From Pedobacter sp. MC2016-24 (GTDB taxonomy: Bacteria > Bacteroidota > Bacteroidia > Sphingobacteriales > Sphingobacteriaceae), in assembly GCF_015223055.1 (NCBI RefSeq), contig NZ_JADFBX010000001.1:1116001-1180000 (forward strand): a stretch of DNA of 64,000 nucleotides, read 5' to 3'. Positions 36,545 to 45,472 of the stretch are shown here, piece by piece. The position numbers and the translations under genes are program-made. The first letter of the stretch is position 1; every line of letters starts with the position of its first letter. The notes under the pieces are model-generated. The model was not told the DNA's origin, did no database searches, and was given only the letters and a program-made list of their open reading frames with translations.

Positions 36545-36883
36545 TTAAAGATTTTGGAAAAAAGTCTTTACATCCGATATAGGCGTATTATTATTAAAAC
36601 TAATGATTACACTTCCCTGAACAGAGCCATCTCTAACTTCTATGCTTCCAGCGTCATGATTATAGGCAAAACACAAAGTTCTACTACCTACTTGGAGCCA
36701 TAAAACGTTTTTCATTTCTCCTTCACGGGATAACACACGGATATTATCGGTTGTTCGCCAAATGATACCACCAGCTATTGCAAGCGCAATTTCATTTACA
36801 TTTTGAGCGTGGTGGTTTGCTCGATCTAACACACCTGAAAGGTATGCTCTAAGAATTTCAATATTTTGTATTGTAGTTGCCAT
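36545..36883 (-). CDS. Small protein of unknown function coupled to hsdR
   Basis: A 112-residue soluble protein without signal or membrane helix. I do not recognise the family. It begins with a helix-rich part (about 1-45, rich in Asn/His/Ala: ANHHAQNVNEIALAIAGGI) and continues with strands (IIWRTTDNIRVL, NVLWLQVGSRTLCFAYNHDA). Its ATG lies one base after the hsdR stop codon (TGA-T-ATG), so it must be translated with hsdR and is the last gene of the restriction operon. That tight coupling suggests an accessory role in restriction or another defence function, but no motif proves it. Confidence 0.8.
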   Translation of the reverse strand: MATTIQNIEILRAYLSGVLDRANHHAQNVNEIALAIAGGIIWRTTDNIRVLSREGEMKNVLWLQVGSRTLCFAYNHDAGSIEVRDGSVQGSVIISFNNNTPISDVKTFFQNL

Positions 36884-36884
36884 A

Positions 36885-39800
36885 TCAATTGTTTAAGGAC
36901 TTTAATAATTCTTGTGGCTGATTAAGCAGAAATCCATTTTTTTCGAGATTTTGACGCTGCTTGTCTGTTAGGTCGAATATTAAAGTTTGTTCTTGACCGT
37001 TGATTTCTGCTTTTATTAATACGATAGAGCCAAGCTTAACTGCTACATTAGAAGTGCCTTTAACGCTTTCTAAAAGCTGGGCTGCTGCACCAACTTTTAA
37101 GCCATCAATTTCAGCCTGAACCTTCTCAACGTAGGCGAGTTCCAAACTCCTTTTGCCTTTTTCGTAAATTTCCTGCACTTCCTCACGCTTTAAAAAATTC
37201 TGAACCATTCTAATTCCCTTCTTTATCCAGGAACCTTGTTCGAACGTTCCTTCGTCAGTAATTTCGAAACCCAATGACTCTGCAAAATGGCTGTACTTTA
37301 CGAAGATGTTTTGGGCTGCTATTAAGTCATCAGTCGAGAGGTAGATATAACCTTCAGCAATCTCGGTAATTGTATTTTTGAAAATGCTTTCCTTCAAGGT
37401 TCTCTCGAAGTCGTCACACAATTGACTTAGAATATCTTTAGTTTCTCTAATAAAGAAATCGCCTAACTCTTTATTCCGAATTGTGAATTTTCGGTATATT
37501 CTTGAGAAGTCAGCATATATTTCATCCTGAGAGAATGCGGTACCATCGTCATTAATCTTTGCAATAAGCCTTTGACCTGTTTCATCTTGCTTGATAAACT
37601 CGAACAACGAGGTAATTTTACTTTCAAAATCTGCTATGAGTTCTGCAATCGCTTCTTCTTCCTGATTTCGTTTCTCAATCACTTTTAGAATGTGGTATCT
37701 GTATTTTTTATTACCATATTCACCGGCTGGTTCTGCAACTACGGATTTTGTACTGTTAGGCTTTATTTCTTTAGGTGCGATTATGCCGATGCGATTGTCA
37801 AAGTATATTTCTACATCATCTGTGATCTCCGAATCCTTATTGATTTGATTATAAAGTATGTTGTATTTACGCCAGAAATCCAACAGAAGTGTTTCACTGT
37901 ATTTTGGATCTAATTCTATTACAAACTCTATAAGATTAAGAATTTTAAAGTAGGCTAATATCTTTTCCTTTAATTTCTGGGCTTCCTCCTTTGAATTGCG
38001 GATATAATCGTCCATTGCATCTTCAATGCCTATAATCAAAGAAATATCAGGATTTGATGTATAATAGGCTTTAAAAGATGGAAAATTGGCTTTAAAAATT
38101 GGGTGAGTATTCAATTCCTTAAAGACATTTACCAGTTTTTCTTCATCGCCCAATGGGTCAAAATCAGAAACCACCACGTTGCTAAAATGCTCAAATGCTG
38201 CTTTGATATTTTTTACATTGACGTTTTTATATGAAAAATCGATAATCTTACAGTCATTCTTGTACTTAGCAGTTCTGTTTACCCTTGAGATTGTTTGAAT
38301 GGCGTTAATTCCTCTGATTTCCTTGTCAAGAAAAAGTGTATGAAGCTTGGGTTCATCAAACCCTGTTTGCAGCTTGTCAACAACTATGATTAATCCATTT
38401 TTCTTAATGGCGAAGTTCTGCAATACTTTTTCTTCATTGATTCCTCCATTTAAACCATTAGCACTTCTGTGTTCTTGGCTCTCTGAATAGACGATATATA
38501 TCGGAGCGTCAACAAATCGCTCATATTTCTTGTCCTTTACTAATTCAGCAAAATATTTATCAATAAAGCCTTTATACTTTATTGCAGCAGGAATGGAAGA
38601 AACAGCAAGCATTGCTTTTGCTGTACCTCTAATATTGGGATAAACCGATGAAAGTAAACGTTCAACAATGAATTTGGATATTGCATCAATACGTTGTGTA
38701 TTTCCGTATATTTTCTTTTTGCGTATTACGTACTTCTTTCCTTCTTCATCAACGCCTGTATCTGTATCATCAGGAATTTCCTCAAATCCATACCCTAAAT
38801 CACTTTCAAAACCTTCCAGGTCGTTTTCTGGGATTTCAAAGAACATCTTAGCAGAAACGGGAACTATACCTCTAATCGGATTTAAAATGTAGCCATCTTC
38901 AATCGCTTCCCGCATGGTATAACTATCGAATGGAATCCATATTTTTTCAGATTCAGCATATTTATTAAACTCTCCAAATCGGGCTAAGGTATGATCGCTA
39001 GGGGTCGCAGTGAAACCAACAATCAGGTTTTTCTTGGTGTGCTGTGCCTGATAATCTTTACTCTGATCAAAACTGCTTTGCAGTTCGTCAAATACACTTA
39101 TCATTTCCTCATGCTGGACACCGCTGTTACTTCTGTGGATTTCATCAATTAGGAAAGCTATCCTTAACTTGGATAGCTTTTTTACTACTGCTTTATCCAT
39201 GATACTATTTACAGCGGTAAACTTTTGCAAGTTTACAACCACAATCCTTTTATCACTGCTAAGAGCAGTCATAAAGCTTTTCTTGTCAGAAGCTTCAATG
39301 AACATTCCTTTTTGAATATTCATATTATGTAGCTTTGAGTCAAGCTGATCCCGAAGCTGTAACCTGTCAACAACCAACATTACTTTGTCATAAACATACA
39401 AGCCGTCTTTCCGAAGGTCTTTTAGTTGCAGGGCAGTCCAGCCAATAATATTACTCTTCCCAAAACCTGCTGCATACTGTAACAAGAGCGAATAGACGGT
39501 TTTATTATTCTGATATTTCTGGCGTTTGGCAATCAGGTCTTTGATTTGGTTTTCACCAATTCCTTTAGCTCTCAATTCTGCATCCAGCTTCTTGATGAAA
39601 TATTCTGGCTCATTTTCATGTTCCAGAAATTCATTGATTTTAGAAAGGATTTTATCGGTTCCAAATTTCTGTTTTGGCCTTGGACTAATCAACCTGCCAT
39701 CATTGTGCTTGTATTCTTTTATTCTGCTGCTTTCTTTTTTAATCAATTCACGCTCAATGAAATTGTAATAAAGAATTTCCTTCTCTATCATTTTCTTGTC

Positions 39801-40655
39801 GTATAGGGCTTTAAAAACCTCCTCAAAACGCTGTGTTTTAGAAGCTTCCTTGTTACGAAGTGGATATGGCTTAAAATCTTTTAGGATCTTCTTTTCATAT
39901 TGCTCAAAATCATAACTACCATTGGTTACCGTGGCTTTAATCTCATCAAACTGATTTGAAATATTGCGAATAACGTAAGTTTCCGAAATATCGGTAGAAG
40001 TGATGTGAATAGCCTTTTCAAATATTTTTAAAAAATCTTTGCGAATAGATAGGGACAGGTCATTCTTGTCCGCAATTGTTAAATATTCCTGAACTGCATT
40101 CAAGTAGTCATTGCTAATCTTTCTTCGCCCATTTTTTGTAGCTGTCTGATTTGTCCAGTTGCTTTTTAGTTCACTATAGCCTAAATAAATACCATTAAGA
40201 AAGAAGGATAAATCCGGCCGGAATGAAAAATGTTGCTTGCCTTCATACTTGAAAGTGTAAGGCATTTCCTGAACAACCGAAAAGACATTTTGGTCAAACA
40301 ATTTATCTTCCTCAAACTCGCTGCCACTTGGATAAAACAAATGTAGCTTGATACCTTCAAACGTAACCGATTTATTAGTATTGATGAAGATGGCCATGTT
40401 CATGGACGATTTTACTTTCTCATCCAGGAAAAGTGCAAACGCATTCAGTAGGTCTTTCTCATTACTGAACTTTTTTAACAGCTTTTTATAATTCGCCTTA
40501 TTCAGTTCCGTTTCAGAAATGAAGTATTTTAAATCCTCTATGATGAAGAAATTAGGTGATACAGTATTGGCTTTCGCTTCTTTATAAAGCAGACCATCAG
40601 GCCTTTCACAAAGAAAGTTGATAAGGTATTTATCTTGTAAGTCTAATTCTTTCAT
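36885..40655 (-). CDS. hsdR: Type I restriction enzyme, R (endonuclease/translocase) subunit
   Basis: A 1256-residue motor and nuclease subunit that cuts unmodified DNA after ATP-driven translocation. The N-terminal nuclease domain (about 40-260) shows the PD-(D/E)xK pattern FRPDLSFFLNGIYLG-YSELKS. The SF2 helicase part has Walker A AAGFGKSN (near 397), DEIH box FLIDEIHRS (near 502), FTATPSD (near 552) and a motif VI region QTISRVNR. The C-terminal helical part would bind HsdM. No frameshift or missing motif is seen, so it should be active. One base separates its start from the hsdS stop. Confidence 0.94.
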   Translation of the reverse strand: MKELDLQDKYLINFLCERPDGLLYKEAKANTVSPNFFIIEDLKYFISETELNKANYKKLLKKFSNEKDLLNAFALFLDEKVKSSMNMAIFINTNKSVTFEGIKLHLFYPSGSEFEEDKLFDQNVFSVVQEMPYTFKYEGKQHFSFRPDLSFFLNGIYLGYSELKSNWTNQTATKNGRRKISNDYLNAVQEYLTIADKNDLSLSIRKDFLKIFEKAIHITSTDISETYVIRNISNQFDEIKATVTNGSYDFEQYEKKILKDFKPYPLRNKEASKTQRFEEVFKALYDKKMIEKEILYYNFIERELIKKESSRIKEYKHNDGRLISPRPKQKFGTDKILSKINEFLEHENEPEYFIKKLDAELRAKGIGENQIKDLIAKRQKYQNNKTVYSLLLQYAAGFGKSNIIGWTALQLKDLRKDGLYVYDKVMLVVDRLQLRDQLDSKLHNMNIQKGMFIEASDKKSFMTALSSDKRIVVVNLQKFTAVNSIMDKAVVKKLSKLRIAFLIDEIHRSNSGVQHEEMISVFDELQSSFDQSKDYQAQHTKKNLIVGFTATPSDHTLARFGEFNKYAESEKIWIPFDSYTMREAIEDGYILNPIRGIVPVSAKMFFEIPENDLEGFESDLGYGFEEIPDDTDTGVDEEGKKYVIRKKKIYGNTQRIDAISKFIVERLLSSVYPNIRGTAKAMLAVSSIPAAIKYKGFIDKYFAELVKDKKYERFVDAPIYIVYSESQEHRSANGLNGGINEEKVLQNFAIKKNGLIIVVDKLQTGFDEPKLHTLFLDKEIRGINAIQTISRVNRTAKYKNDCKIIDFSYKNVNVKNIKAAFEHFSNVVVSDFDPLGDEEKLVNVFKELNTHPIFKANFPSFKAYYTSNPDISLIIGIEDAMDDYIRNSKEEAQKLKEKILAYFKILNLIEFVIELDPKYSETLLLDFWRKYNILYNQINKDSEITDDVEIYFDNRIGIIAPKEIKPNSTKSVVAEPAGEYGNKKYRYHILKVIEKRNQEEEAIAELIADFESKITSLFEFIKQDETGQRLIAKINDDGTAFSQDEIYADFSRIYRKFTIRNKELGDFFIRETKDILSQLCDDFERTLKESIFKNTITEIAEGYIYLSTDDLIAAQNIFVKYSHFAESLGFEITDEGTFEQGSWIKKGIRMVQNFLKREEVQEIYEKGKRSLELAYVEKVQAEIDGLKVGAAAQLLESVKGTSNVAVKLGSIVLIKAEINGQEQTLIFDLTDKQRQNLEKNGFLLNQPQELLKSLNN

Positions 40656-40656
40656 C

Positions 40657-41934
40657 TTAATCGTTAATTACTTTGATTTTACCTGTTACCACATCATTAA
40701 TTAGTGTTTTGCGAAGCTCCTTGAGGGTGGTTATCTGGGTTTGGATGTTGGCAATGATTTTGCTGATAGTGTCCAGTTGGGTATCCAAGAATTGTGCAAT
40801 CTCCTTTTGTTCATTTAATGGAGGGAATGGAATCTGAATAACAGCCATTTCACCATTCATTATTTTTGCTCCATTTGTGTCAATTCGCTTATTATGGGAT
40901 GCACTCATGTGAAGTGCATATCCAGTATAACCTAAATCCAAATTTCTCCTTTTTGGCTTTAAAGTACCACAGACATTAGTACAGCTGAATTTTCCACTTC
41001 TTTTGAAAACTGTACCAGCATTAACACCATCTGTTGTCCAAGTAAGTAAATCAGTATGAAAATCGTAGGTAGCAATAAATCCTAAACAGCCGTTATTTTC
41101 CGTTTGAGATGAGAAAACAGGGTATCTCCCATCATGAAGCAATTCTTCTTGACTAATTACTCGACCTCTTCCAATAAGAAATTGGTCTTTTATTCGCTCA
41201 ACCGACCAATGTTCAGGAATTTGCTCGATATAACTTATTCCAGTATTCTTGAGTTTAAGGCTGCCATTTGAGTAATCTAATCCTCTAAAAACAAGTGATC
41301 GAATGAGACTTTTTCGCAACTCTTGATAGTAGCTTGTTTTTCTTTCTAATAGGCTTATTTTTTTGTCAATGGCTTGAGTTTTCGTGTCGAGGAAATGAGC
41401 AATTGCGGTTTGTTCTTTTTGACCCGGTAAAAGAAACGGTGTGCTCAAAGTTTGGCCCATATTTAATGCCTCCTTTGATGAACCTGCCTGAATTAAATTG
41501 ATGTACTCTTTAAGTGCATTTGATTTGAAATAATAAGAAGCATAAGGTACTAAGGATTTTTTTATCCGTAAATAGATAATATGCTGGTTAATATTAGCTG
41601 TTGGGAGGCTCTCCGGAACCACACAGGTTCTTCCAATGGAAGCGCCAGTGATATTGATCAAAATATCAAAAGGTTTGAGCTGAGAGCTTTTCATTTTTTG
41701 ATGAGTTTCAATATCAATAAATGACACATCATCAATTCTCAGTCCATCATCATAGATATTTTGACTTCTTAATAGGGGAACACCAGAATCAACATAAACT
41801 TCGCTTCCACCTTTAGGAGTGACACCACTTCCAATTTTTTTAGCAATGTCCTTTACTCTTATCACCTGCCAGGTAGATGGAACTTCATCTAGCCAATCAA
41901 TTTTAGAATCCTTATATGAGTCGTACTTAATCAT
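40657..41934 (-). CDS. hsdS: Type I restriction enzyme, S (specificity) subunit
   Basis: A 425-residue DNA-recognition subunit with the usual two-fold layout: target-recognition domain 1 (about 10-165, DWLDEVPSTWQVIRVKDIAK...), a central conserved helix (about 165-205), target-recognition domain 2 (about 225-375, YIEQIPEHWSVERIKDQF...) and a C-terminal helix ending ELRKTLINDVVTGKIKV. Both domains start with the typical (P)xxW motif. It overlaps hsdM by 4 nt (ATGA). Only one hsdS copy and no invertase are present, so shuffling of specificity within this locus is not expected. The target sequence cannot be predicted. Confidence 0.93.
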   Translation of the reverse strand: MIKYDSYKDSKIDWLDEVPSTWQVIRVKDIAKKIGSGVTPKGGSEVYVDSGVPLLRSQNIYDDGLRIDDVSFIDIETHQKMKSSQLKPFDILINITGASIGRTCVVPESLPTANINQHIIYLRIKKSLVPYASYYFKSNALKEYINLIQAGSSKEALNMGQTLSTPFLLPGQKEQTAIAHFLDTKTQAIDKKISLLERKTSYYQELRKSLIRSLVFRGLDYSNGSLKLKNTGISYIEQIPEHWSVERIKDQFLIGRGRVISQEELLHDGRYPVFSSQTENNGCLGFIATYDFHTDLLTWTTDGVNAGTVFKRSGKFSCTNVCGTLKPKRRNLDLGYTGYALHMSASHNKRIDTNGAKIMNGEMAVIQIPFPPLNEQKEIAQFLDTQLDTISKIIANIQTQITTLKELRKTLINDVVTGKIKVIND

Positions 41935-44000
41935 AAAGCCAATTCCTTTTCTAAGTTTATTAAATCGTTCTCCAGTGCTTCTAAATCAGCATTGATAGTC
42001 GAAACTTCCCTTAGCTTCTCAGGTTTGTAAAAGACCTTATTGAAATTAATTTCTACCCCAATAACATTGTCCAGATACTCAAAAGGCTTTGTTACATATT
42101 TAGCCATAAAATCCGTAATCCATTCCTGGTTTTCGGTTTGGTCTGATGAGTATGGAATAGTTTCATTATCCTTTTGCAAATCTTTGGTTAATTCAACCGT
42201 GATAACTATTGAAGCATTCTTCGACTTAGAAGCCTTTTTGAAAGTCGATTTGATGACTATCTTTCCACAACCTAATTCTGATCGCTTGTTGCCAATCTCC
42301 TCAATAATTGTGTCTTTATCTGAATCATACCAATAGATAGCCTTCTTCGTGAAAACTTTTAGATTCTGTTCTTTATAGTCAAGTGCAGCAATATTTGGCT
42401 TTATTTCTTCATTGAATTTTGAATCCAATGATGGGCAATTTGTTTCATCAAATTCGGTAATTTCAAAATGTGTGAAAGTAACTGTACCAGCTTCATCGGT
42501 AATTGTAATTTTCACCGGATCGAGCTTGATAGATTTTGCTTCTACTTTTTCGCCCTCTTTGGTTTCATTAACTGGCATTTCAATGAATTTGCCATTTATA
42601 TCCACATTAGTAAGCATAATGCTCTGCCTGTTGTAGTAGAAATGCCATTTATCGAATACTTTACAAAATTCATTTTCTTTGAAGTCGGTGAATGCTTTTA
42701 CAATCTCAGTCCTGTTGTCAAGATTCATTTGTTTACGCTTCTTACCCTTGCTCTTTTTCAGTCCTTCATACAGTTCACTTGCATTGATTAGGATTACTTT
42801 GTCTTTTCTTTCGACAGGTTTATTTTTATTGAATATCCACAGGTAGGTATAAATACCTGTGTTGAAAAATTCATCTGTAGGCATTTGAACGATACCTTCC
42901 ACCCAATCATTGTCAAAAAAGTGCTTTCTGATAGTGCTTTCACCGCTTCCTGCATCTCCACTAAACAGTGTGGAACCATTATGAACTACTACTGAAAACC
43001 CATCATTCGCTAATTGGTATAAGATATGTTGCGTAAACAGGAATTGACCATCTGAAATAGACGGAAGTGCGACAAAGCGTTCAGTAGTATCGTTCTGAAT
43101 ATCTTTCTGGTACCCTTTCCAATCTACACCGTAAGGTGGGTTTGCAACCACTATATCAAACCGTTTTTCAATAAATGATATATTGGTAAGTGTATTGCCA
43201 TATTTAATTTCTGAATCGGCCCTAAAACGACTTTCAATCTTAGCTAAGGCATAAAGGCTATCGCTCCAGTCCTCACCAAATGTTTTAGTGGGCCTTTTGA
43301 ATTTCTCTTTGATTTTATCCTCTACACCAAAGAGTAAGTTGCCACCTCCGCAAGTAGGATCATAAATAGTAAGGAACCTACCATTATCCTCAATTTTAGA
43401 GGCAATAAGTTCAGAGATAAGCGAAATAATATCGTCCGGAGTGTACTGTTCTCCGGCTGTTTCTGCTGAAATATCTGCCCATTTTCTTTTAATGTGTTCC
43501 TCAAGGGTGGTTATTTCAGAGTTATTAAAAGGTGTAAGGTCAATTTCGCTCCAGGCCTGTACCGTTTCAAATAATATTCTCTTCTTTTTGAGCTGACCAC
43601 TGATGCCTGAGATGTCCAGAAACTTTTCGTCTTCTGCTCCTTTGTCAACTCCCAATAAATATTTGGTCTCAGGATCAAAAGACTTTAAATAAAGGTGAAA
43701 ATCAGAGTCAAAGGCTTTGTCGTTTTTGCAAATGTCTTTTAGGGATTTTCCTTGTCTAATGATGTAGTCATTGTATCCTAATCCTGCTAATTGGAACTCT
43801 TCCACAAAATCTTCAACGTTGTTCTTACCTATTTCTTCCTCTAATCTGTTTGCTTCCCTTATCAATCTGCTTTCTACCATCAGTAGGGCGAAATAAGGCA
43901 TCATATATTTAGGGAAGTCGCTCTGTTTGATTCCTGCTCCAATAAGTAAATCGGCGGTACGCCAGACCTCTGATTCGTATTTCAGAATATTAATGCTCAT
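41931..44000 (-). CDS. hsdM: Type I restriction enzyme, M (adenine-N6 methyltransferase) subunit
   Basis: A 689-residue modification subunit. Gamma-type adenine-N6 methyltransferase motifs are present: SAM-binding motif I YDPTCGGGNLLFG (near 215) and catalytic motif IV VANPPYGVDW (near 286). The helical N-terminal domain (about 1-165) and a long C-terminal part (about 450-689) with coiled end (ADLEALENDLINLEKELAL) contact HsdS. It overlaps the XRE gene upstream and hsdS downstream by 4 nt each, so the operon is translated as a chain. Confidence 0.94.
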   Translation of the reverse strand: MSINILKYESEVWRTADLLIGAGIKQSDFPKYMMPYFALLMVESRLIREANRLEEEIGKNNVEDFVEEFQLAGLGYNDYIIRQGKSLKDICKNDKAFDSDFHLYLKSFDPETKYLLGVDKGAEDEKFLDISGISGQLKKKRILFETVQAWSEIDLTPFNNSEITTLEEHIKRKWADISAETAGEQYTPDDIISLISELIASKIEDNGRFLTIYDPTCGGGNLLFGVEDKIKEKFKRPTKTFGEDWSDSLYALAKIESRFRADSEIKYGNTLTNISFIEKRFDIVVANPPYGVDWKGYQKDIQNDTTERFVALPSISDGQFLFTQHILYQLANDGFSVVVHNGSTLFSGDAGSGESTIRKHFFDNDWVEGIVQMPTDEFFNTGIYTYLWIFNKNKPVERKDKVILINASELYEGLKKSKGKKRKQMNLDNRTEIVKAFTDFKENEFCKVFDKWHFYYNRQSIMLTNVDINGKFIEMPVNETKEGEKVEAKSIKLDPVKITITDEAGTVTFTHFEITEFDETNCPSLDSKFNEEIKPNIAALDYKEQNLKVFTKKAIYWYDSDKDTIIEEIGNKRSELGCGKIVIKSTFKKASKSKNASIVITVELTKDLQKDNETIPYSSDQTENQEWITDFMAKYVTKPFEYLDNVIGVEINFNKVFYKPEKLREVSTINADLEALENDLINLEKELAL

Positions 44001-44281
44001 GCTTTTTTTAGTTCTTTTTTTACTATTTCTATTGCCTCACTTGCCTGAGGTTCATTTTGTATCAAATCCAAAATTTGATCGGCCAACCAAATGGAAAAGA
44101 GAGCAGTTCTATCTACGTGGAGAAGCAGTGCAAGTTGTTCAACCTGTTCCCTTTTTGCTTTCCGCTCTCCACGCTCGATTTTGCTAAACATGGGTGTGTC
44201 TATTTCAAGATTGGCAGCCAACTGTCGCTGGAGCAAACCTTGGTCTTCTCTCAATTCTTTTATCTTTTCACCGAAGTTCAT
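43997..44281 (-). CDS. XRE-family HTH regulator leading the type I restriction operon
   Basis: A 94-residue protein with a Cro/C1-type helix-turn-helix (about 5-60: KIKELREDQGLLQRQLAANL and MFSKIERGERKA) and a short helical tail (about 65-94). It resembles the controller proteins that time restriction and modification after entry of a system into a new host. It overlaps hsdM by 4 nt. Palindromes in the 309-nt region upstream (44478-44490 and 44521-44549) are candidate binding sites. Confidence 0.88.
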   Translation of the reverse strand: MNFGEKIKELREDQGLLQRQLAANLEIDTPMFSKIERGERKAKREQVEQLALLLHVDRTALFSIWLADQILDLIQNEPQASEAIEIVKKELKKA

Positions 44282-44477
44282 GACTTTTCTTTCTTTGGCT
44301 TGTCAAATTTTGGTGAATCTACAAAGAAATTTAGATCATTCCTCAATTATTGTTTTTATACTCATCAATGGCCTAAATAGCGATTTTATAATTTTTCAAA
44401 GTAAATGAATATGTGCGTTAATGTAGATCTCTAGGAGAGATATTATCCTTATTAGAAAGAAAAGGATGCCTATTGCT

Positions 44478-44490
44478 TGAAACTGTTTCA
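44478..44490. promoter_or_regulatory. Short palindrome TGAAACTGTTTCA
   Basis: A 6-bp perfect inverted repeat around one central base, about 200 bp upstream of the XRE start codon. The size suits an operator of a small XRE dimer, but the distance to the gene is large. Confidence 0.35.
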
Positions 44491-44520
44491 CAAAAAATCC
44501 AAACATGTGGAAATGGCAAA

Positions 44521-44549
44521 GTTTGATATTAGTAATAATAATATCAAAC
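44521..44549. repeat. Perfect 11-bp inverted repeat
   Basis: GTTTGATATTA (44521-44531) and TAATATCAAAC (44539-44549) are perfectly complementary around a 7-nt AT spacer. It lies 42 nt beyond the stop codon of the minus-strand gene at 44591, so it is either an operator or a weak terminator; the T-run after it is only three bases. Confidence 0.5.
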
Positions 44550-44590
44550 GGTACTTTAATTAAAATATTTACTGAATTGCTAGGCCTCTG

Positions 44591-44881
44591 TCACCGTAAT
44601 AATAGGAGGACCTTACTTCCCAACTCAGGATGATAAGATGGATCATATTGGATGTAGCCAAAGCGCTGTAATTCCGATATACACTTATGGTAAGTGACGA
44701 TACTCTTAATATGCGCGAGTCGCATAATCTTCTTTCGGGATATAAATATAGGCGCACGGCTTTCATTCGTATTGGCTAATTGTACAATTGCAAAAACAAC
44801 AGCCATGTGCCAAACAGTTATCCGCTGATCATGAGAAAAGGAAAGCAGGTAGCTGCTGAAGAAATTAAGATCAATTGTCAT
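44591..44881 (-). CDS. Small winged-helix-like protein, paralogue of the gene at 45191
   Basis: A 96-residue protein not assigned to a named family. Its layout is a helical N-terminus (FFSSYLLSFSHDQRITVWHMAVVFAIVQLA), an ISRKKIMRLAHI segment and an HTH-wing end (TYHKCISELQRFGYIQYDPSYHP...GSKVLLL). The end matches the protein encoded at 45191-45469 closely (TYHRTIQQLNEFGYITYNRTYS), so the two are paralogues, probably DNA-binding. Its ATG overlaps the stop of the HTH gene upstream by 4 nt. Genes of this kind sit in the regulatory or replication part of Bacteroidetes conjugative elements. Confidence 0.78.
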   Translation of the reverse strand: MTIDLNFFSSYLLSFSHDQRITVWHMAVVFAIVQLANTNESRAPIFISRKKIMRLAHIKSIVTYHKCISELQRFGYIQYDPSYHPELGSKVLLLLR

Positions 44882-45153
44882 AACCTATCCTCCTTAACCG
44901 CAAACAGCGCTTTGATCTCTGCGAGGTTATAATACCAGGTCCCTTCTATTTTCACAGGCTTTATCCTACCGCTGATCCTTAGATTCTGCAAAGTTCCCGG
45001 TGATACCTTTAGCATCTTTCTCACTTCACCGCTTTTCAGCCATTCAGGCTGTTCTTCTTTTTTTAAATCCTGGTTAACTATCTTTTTAATATCATCCAAT
45101 AACCGGATGCGAAATATTTCCAGATCTTCCTTACTCACAATTTCTAAACTCAC
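44878..45153 (-). CDS. Excisionase-like helix-turn-helix protein
   Basis: A 91-residue protein. A helical N-terminus (about 1-40, VSKEDLEIFRIRLLDDIKKI) precedes a MerR/excisionase-type HTH (about 43-88: WLKSGEVRKMLKVSPGTLQNL followed by the wing GRIKPVKIEGTWYYNLAEI). Such proteins bend DNA at att sites or regulate element genes. It lies between two paralogous winged-helix genes, 37 nt after the one upstream and overlapping the one downstream by 4 nt, and about 9 kb from the candidate att site. Regulator or excision factor cannot be distinguished. Confidence 0.83.
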   Translation of the reverse strand: MSLEIVSKEDLEIFRIRLLDDIKKIVNQDLKKEEQPEWLKSGEVRKMLKVSPGTLQNLRISGRIKPVKIEGTWYYNLAEIKALFAVKEDRL

Positions 45154-45190
45154 GATCTTCAGATTTAATAATTCCTAATTTTTTATTGCT

Positions 45191-45469
45191 TCATAACTTC
45201 ACGGTGCTGCTTTCCCATCGGCTGTAGGTCCTGTTATAAGTGATGTAGCCAAATTCATTCAACTGCTGTATCGTCCTATGATAGGTTGTAGGGCTGTATA
45301 TTTTGGATACACGCATCAATTCGGAACTAGTTATGTTCAGCATCTCGGCTCTGCCCTGGTCATAATAACATTTAAGCAGGGCAGTGTATAACGATATATG
45401 GCCAGGCCCGATTCTACCGTCATTACTCGCCCGCTGAAGGAAGTTGCAGAGTGTTTCTAATGCTTCCAT
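45191..45469 (-). CDS. Small winged-helix-like protein, paralogue of the gene at 44591
   Basis: A 92-residue protein with a helical N-terminus (LCNFLQRASNDGRIGPGHISLYTALLKCYY), an ITSSELMRVSKI helix and a wing-like end (TYHRTIQQLNEFGYITYNRTYSRW). The same three-part layout is seen in the protein at 44591-44881, so they derive from a duplication. The fold resembles replication-initiation or transcription-factor winged helices. It starts 3 nt after the stop of the DUF3945-like gene upstream and probably belongs to that operon. Confidence 0.78.
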   Translation of the reverse strand: MEALETLCNFLQRASNDGRIGPGHISLYTALLKCYYDQGRAEMLNITSSELMRVSKIYSPTTYHRTIQQLNEFGYITYNRTYSRWESSTVKL

Positions 45470-45472
45470 AAC

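Larger units (their letters stand above)
44282..44590. other. Intergenic region upstream of the restriction operon
   Basis: No gene is supported here. The AT-rich stretch must hold the restriction-operon promoter (minus strand) and the end of the HTH module. Two palindromes are listed separately. I see no TAnnTTTG box with proper spacing. Confidence 0.5.

Noticed and set aside
40657..41934. Phase-variable or shufflable hsdS
   Set aside because: One hsdS gene, no second partial copy, no recombinase and no inverted repeats at its target domains are visible.
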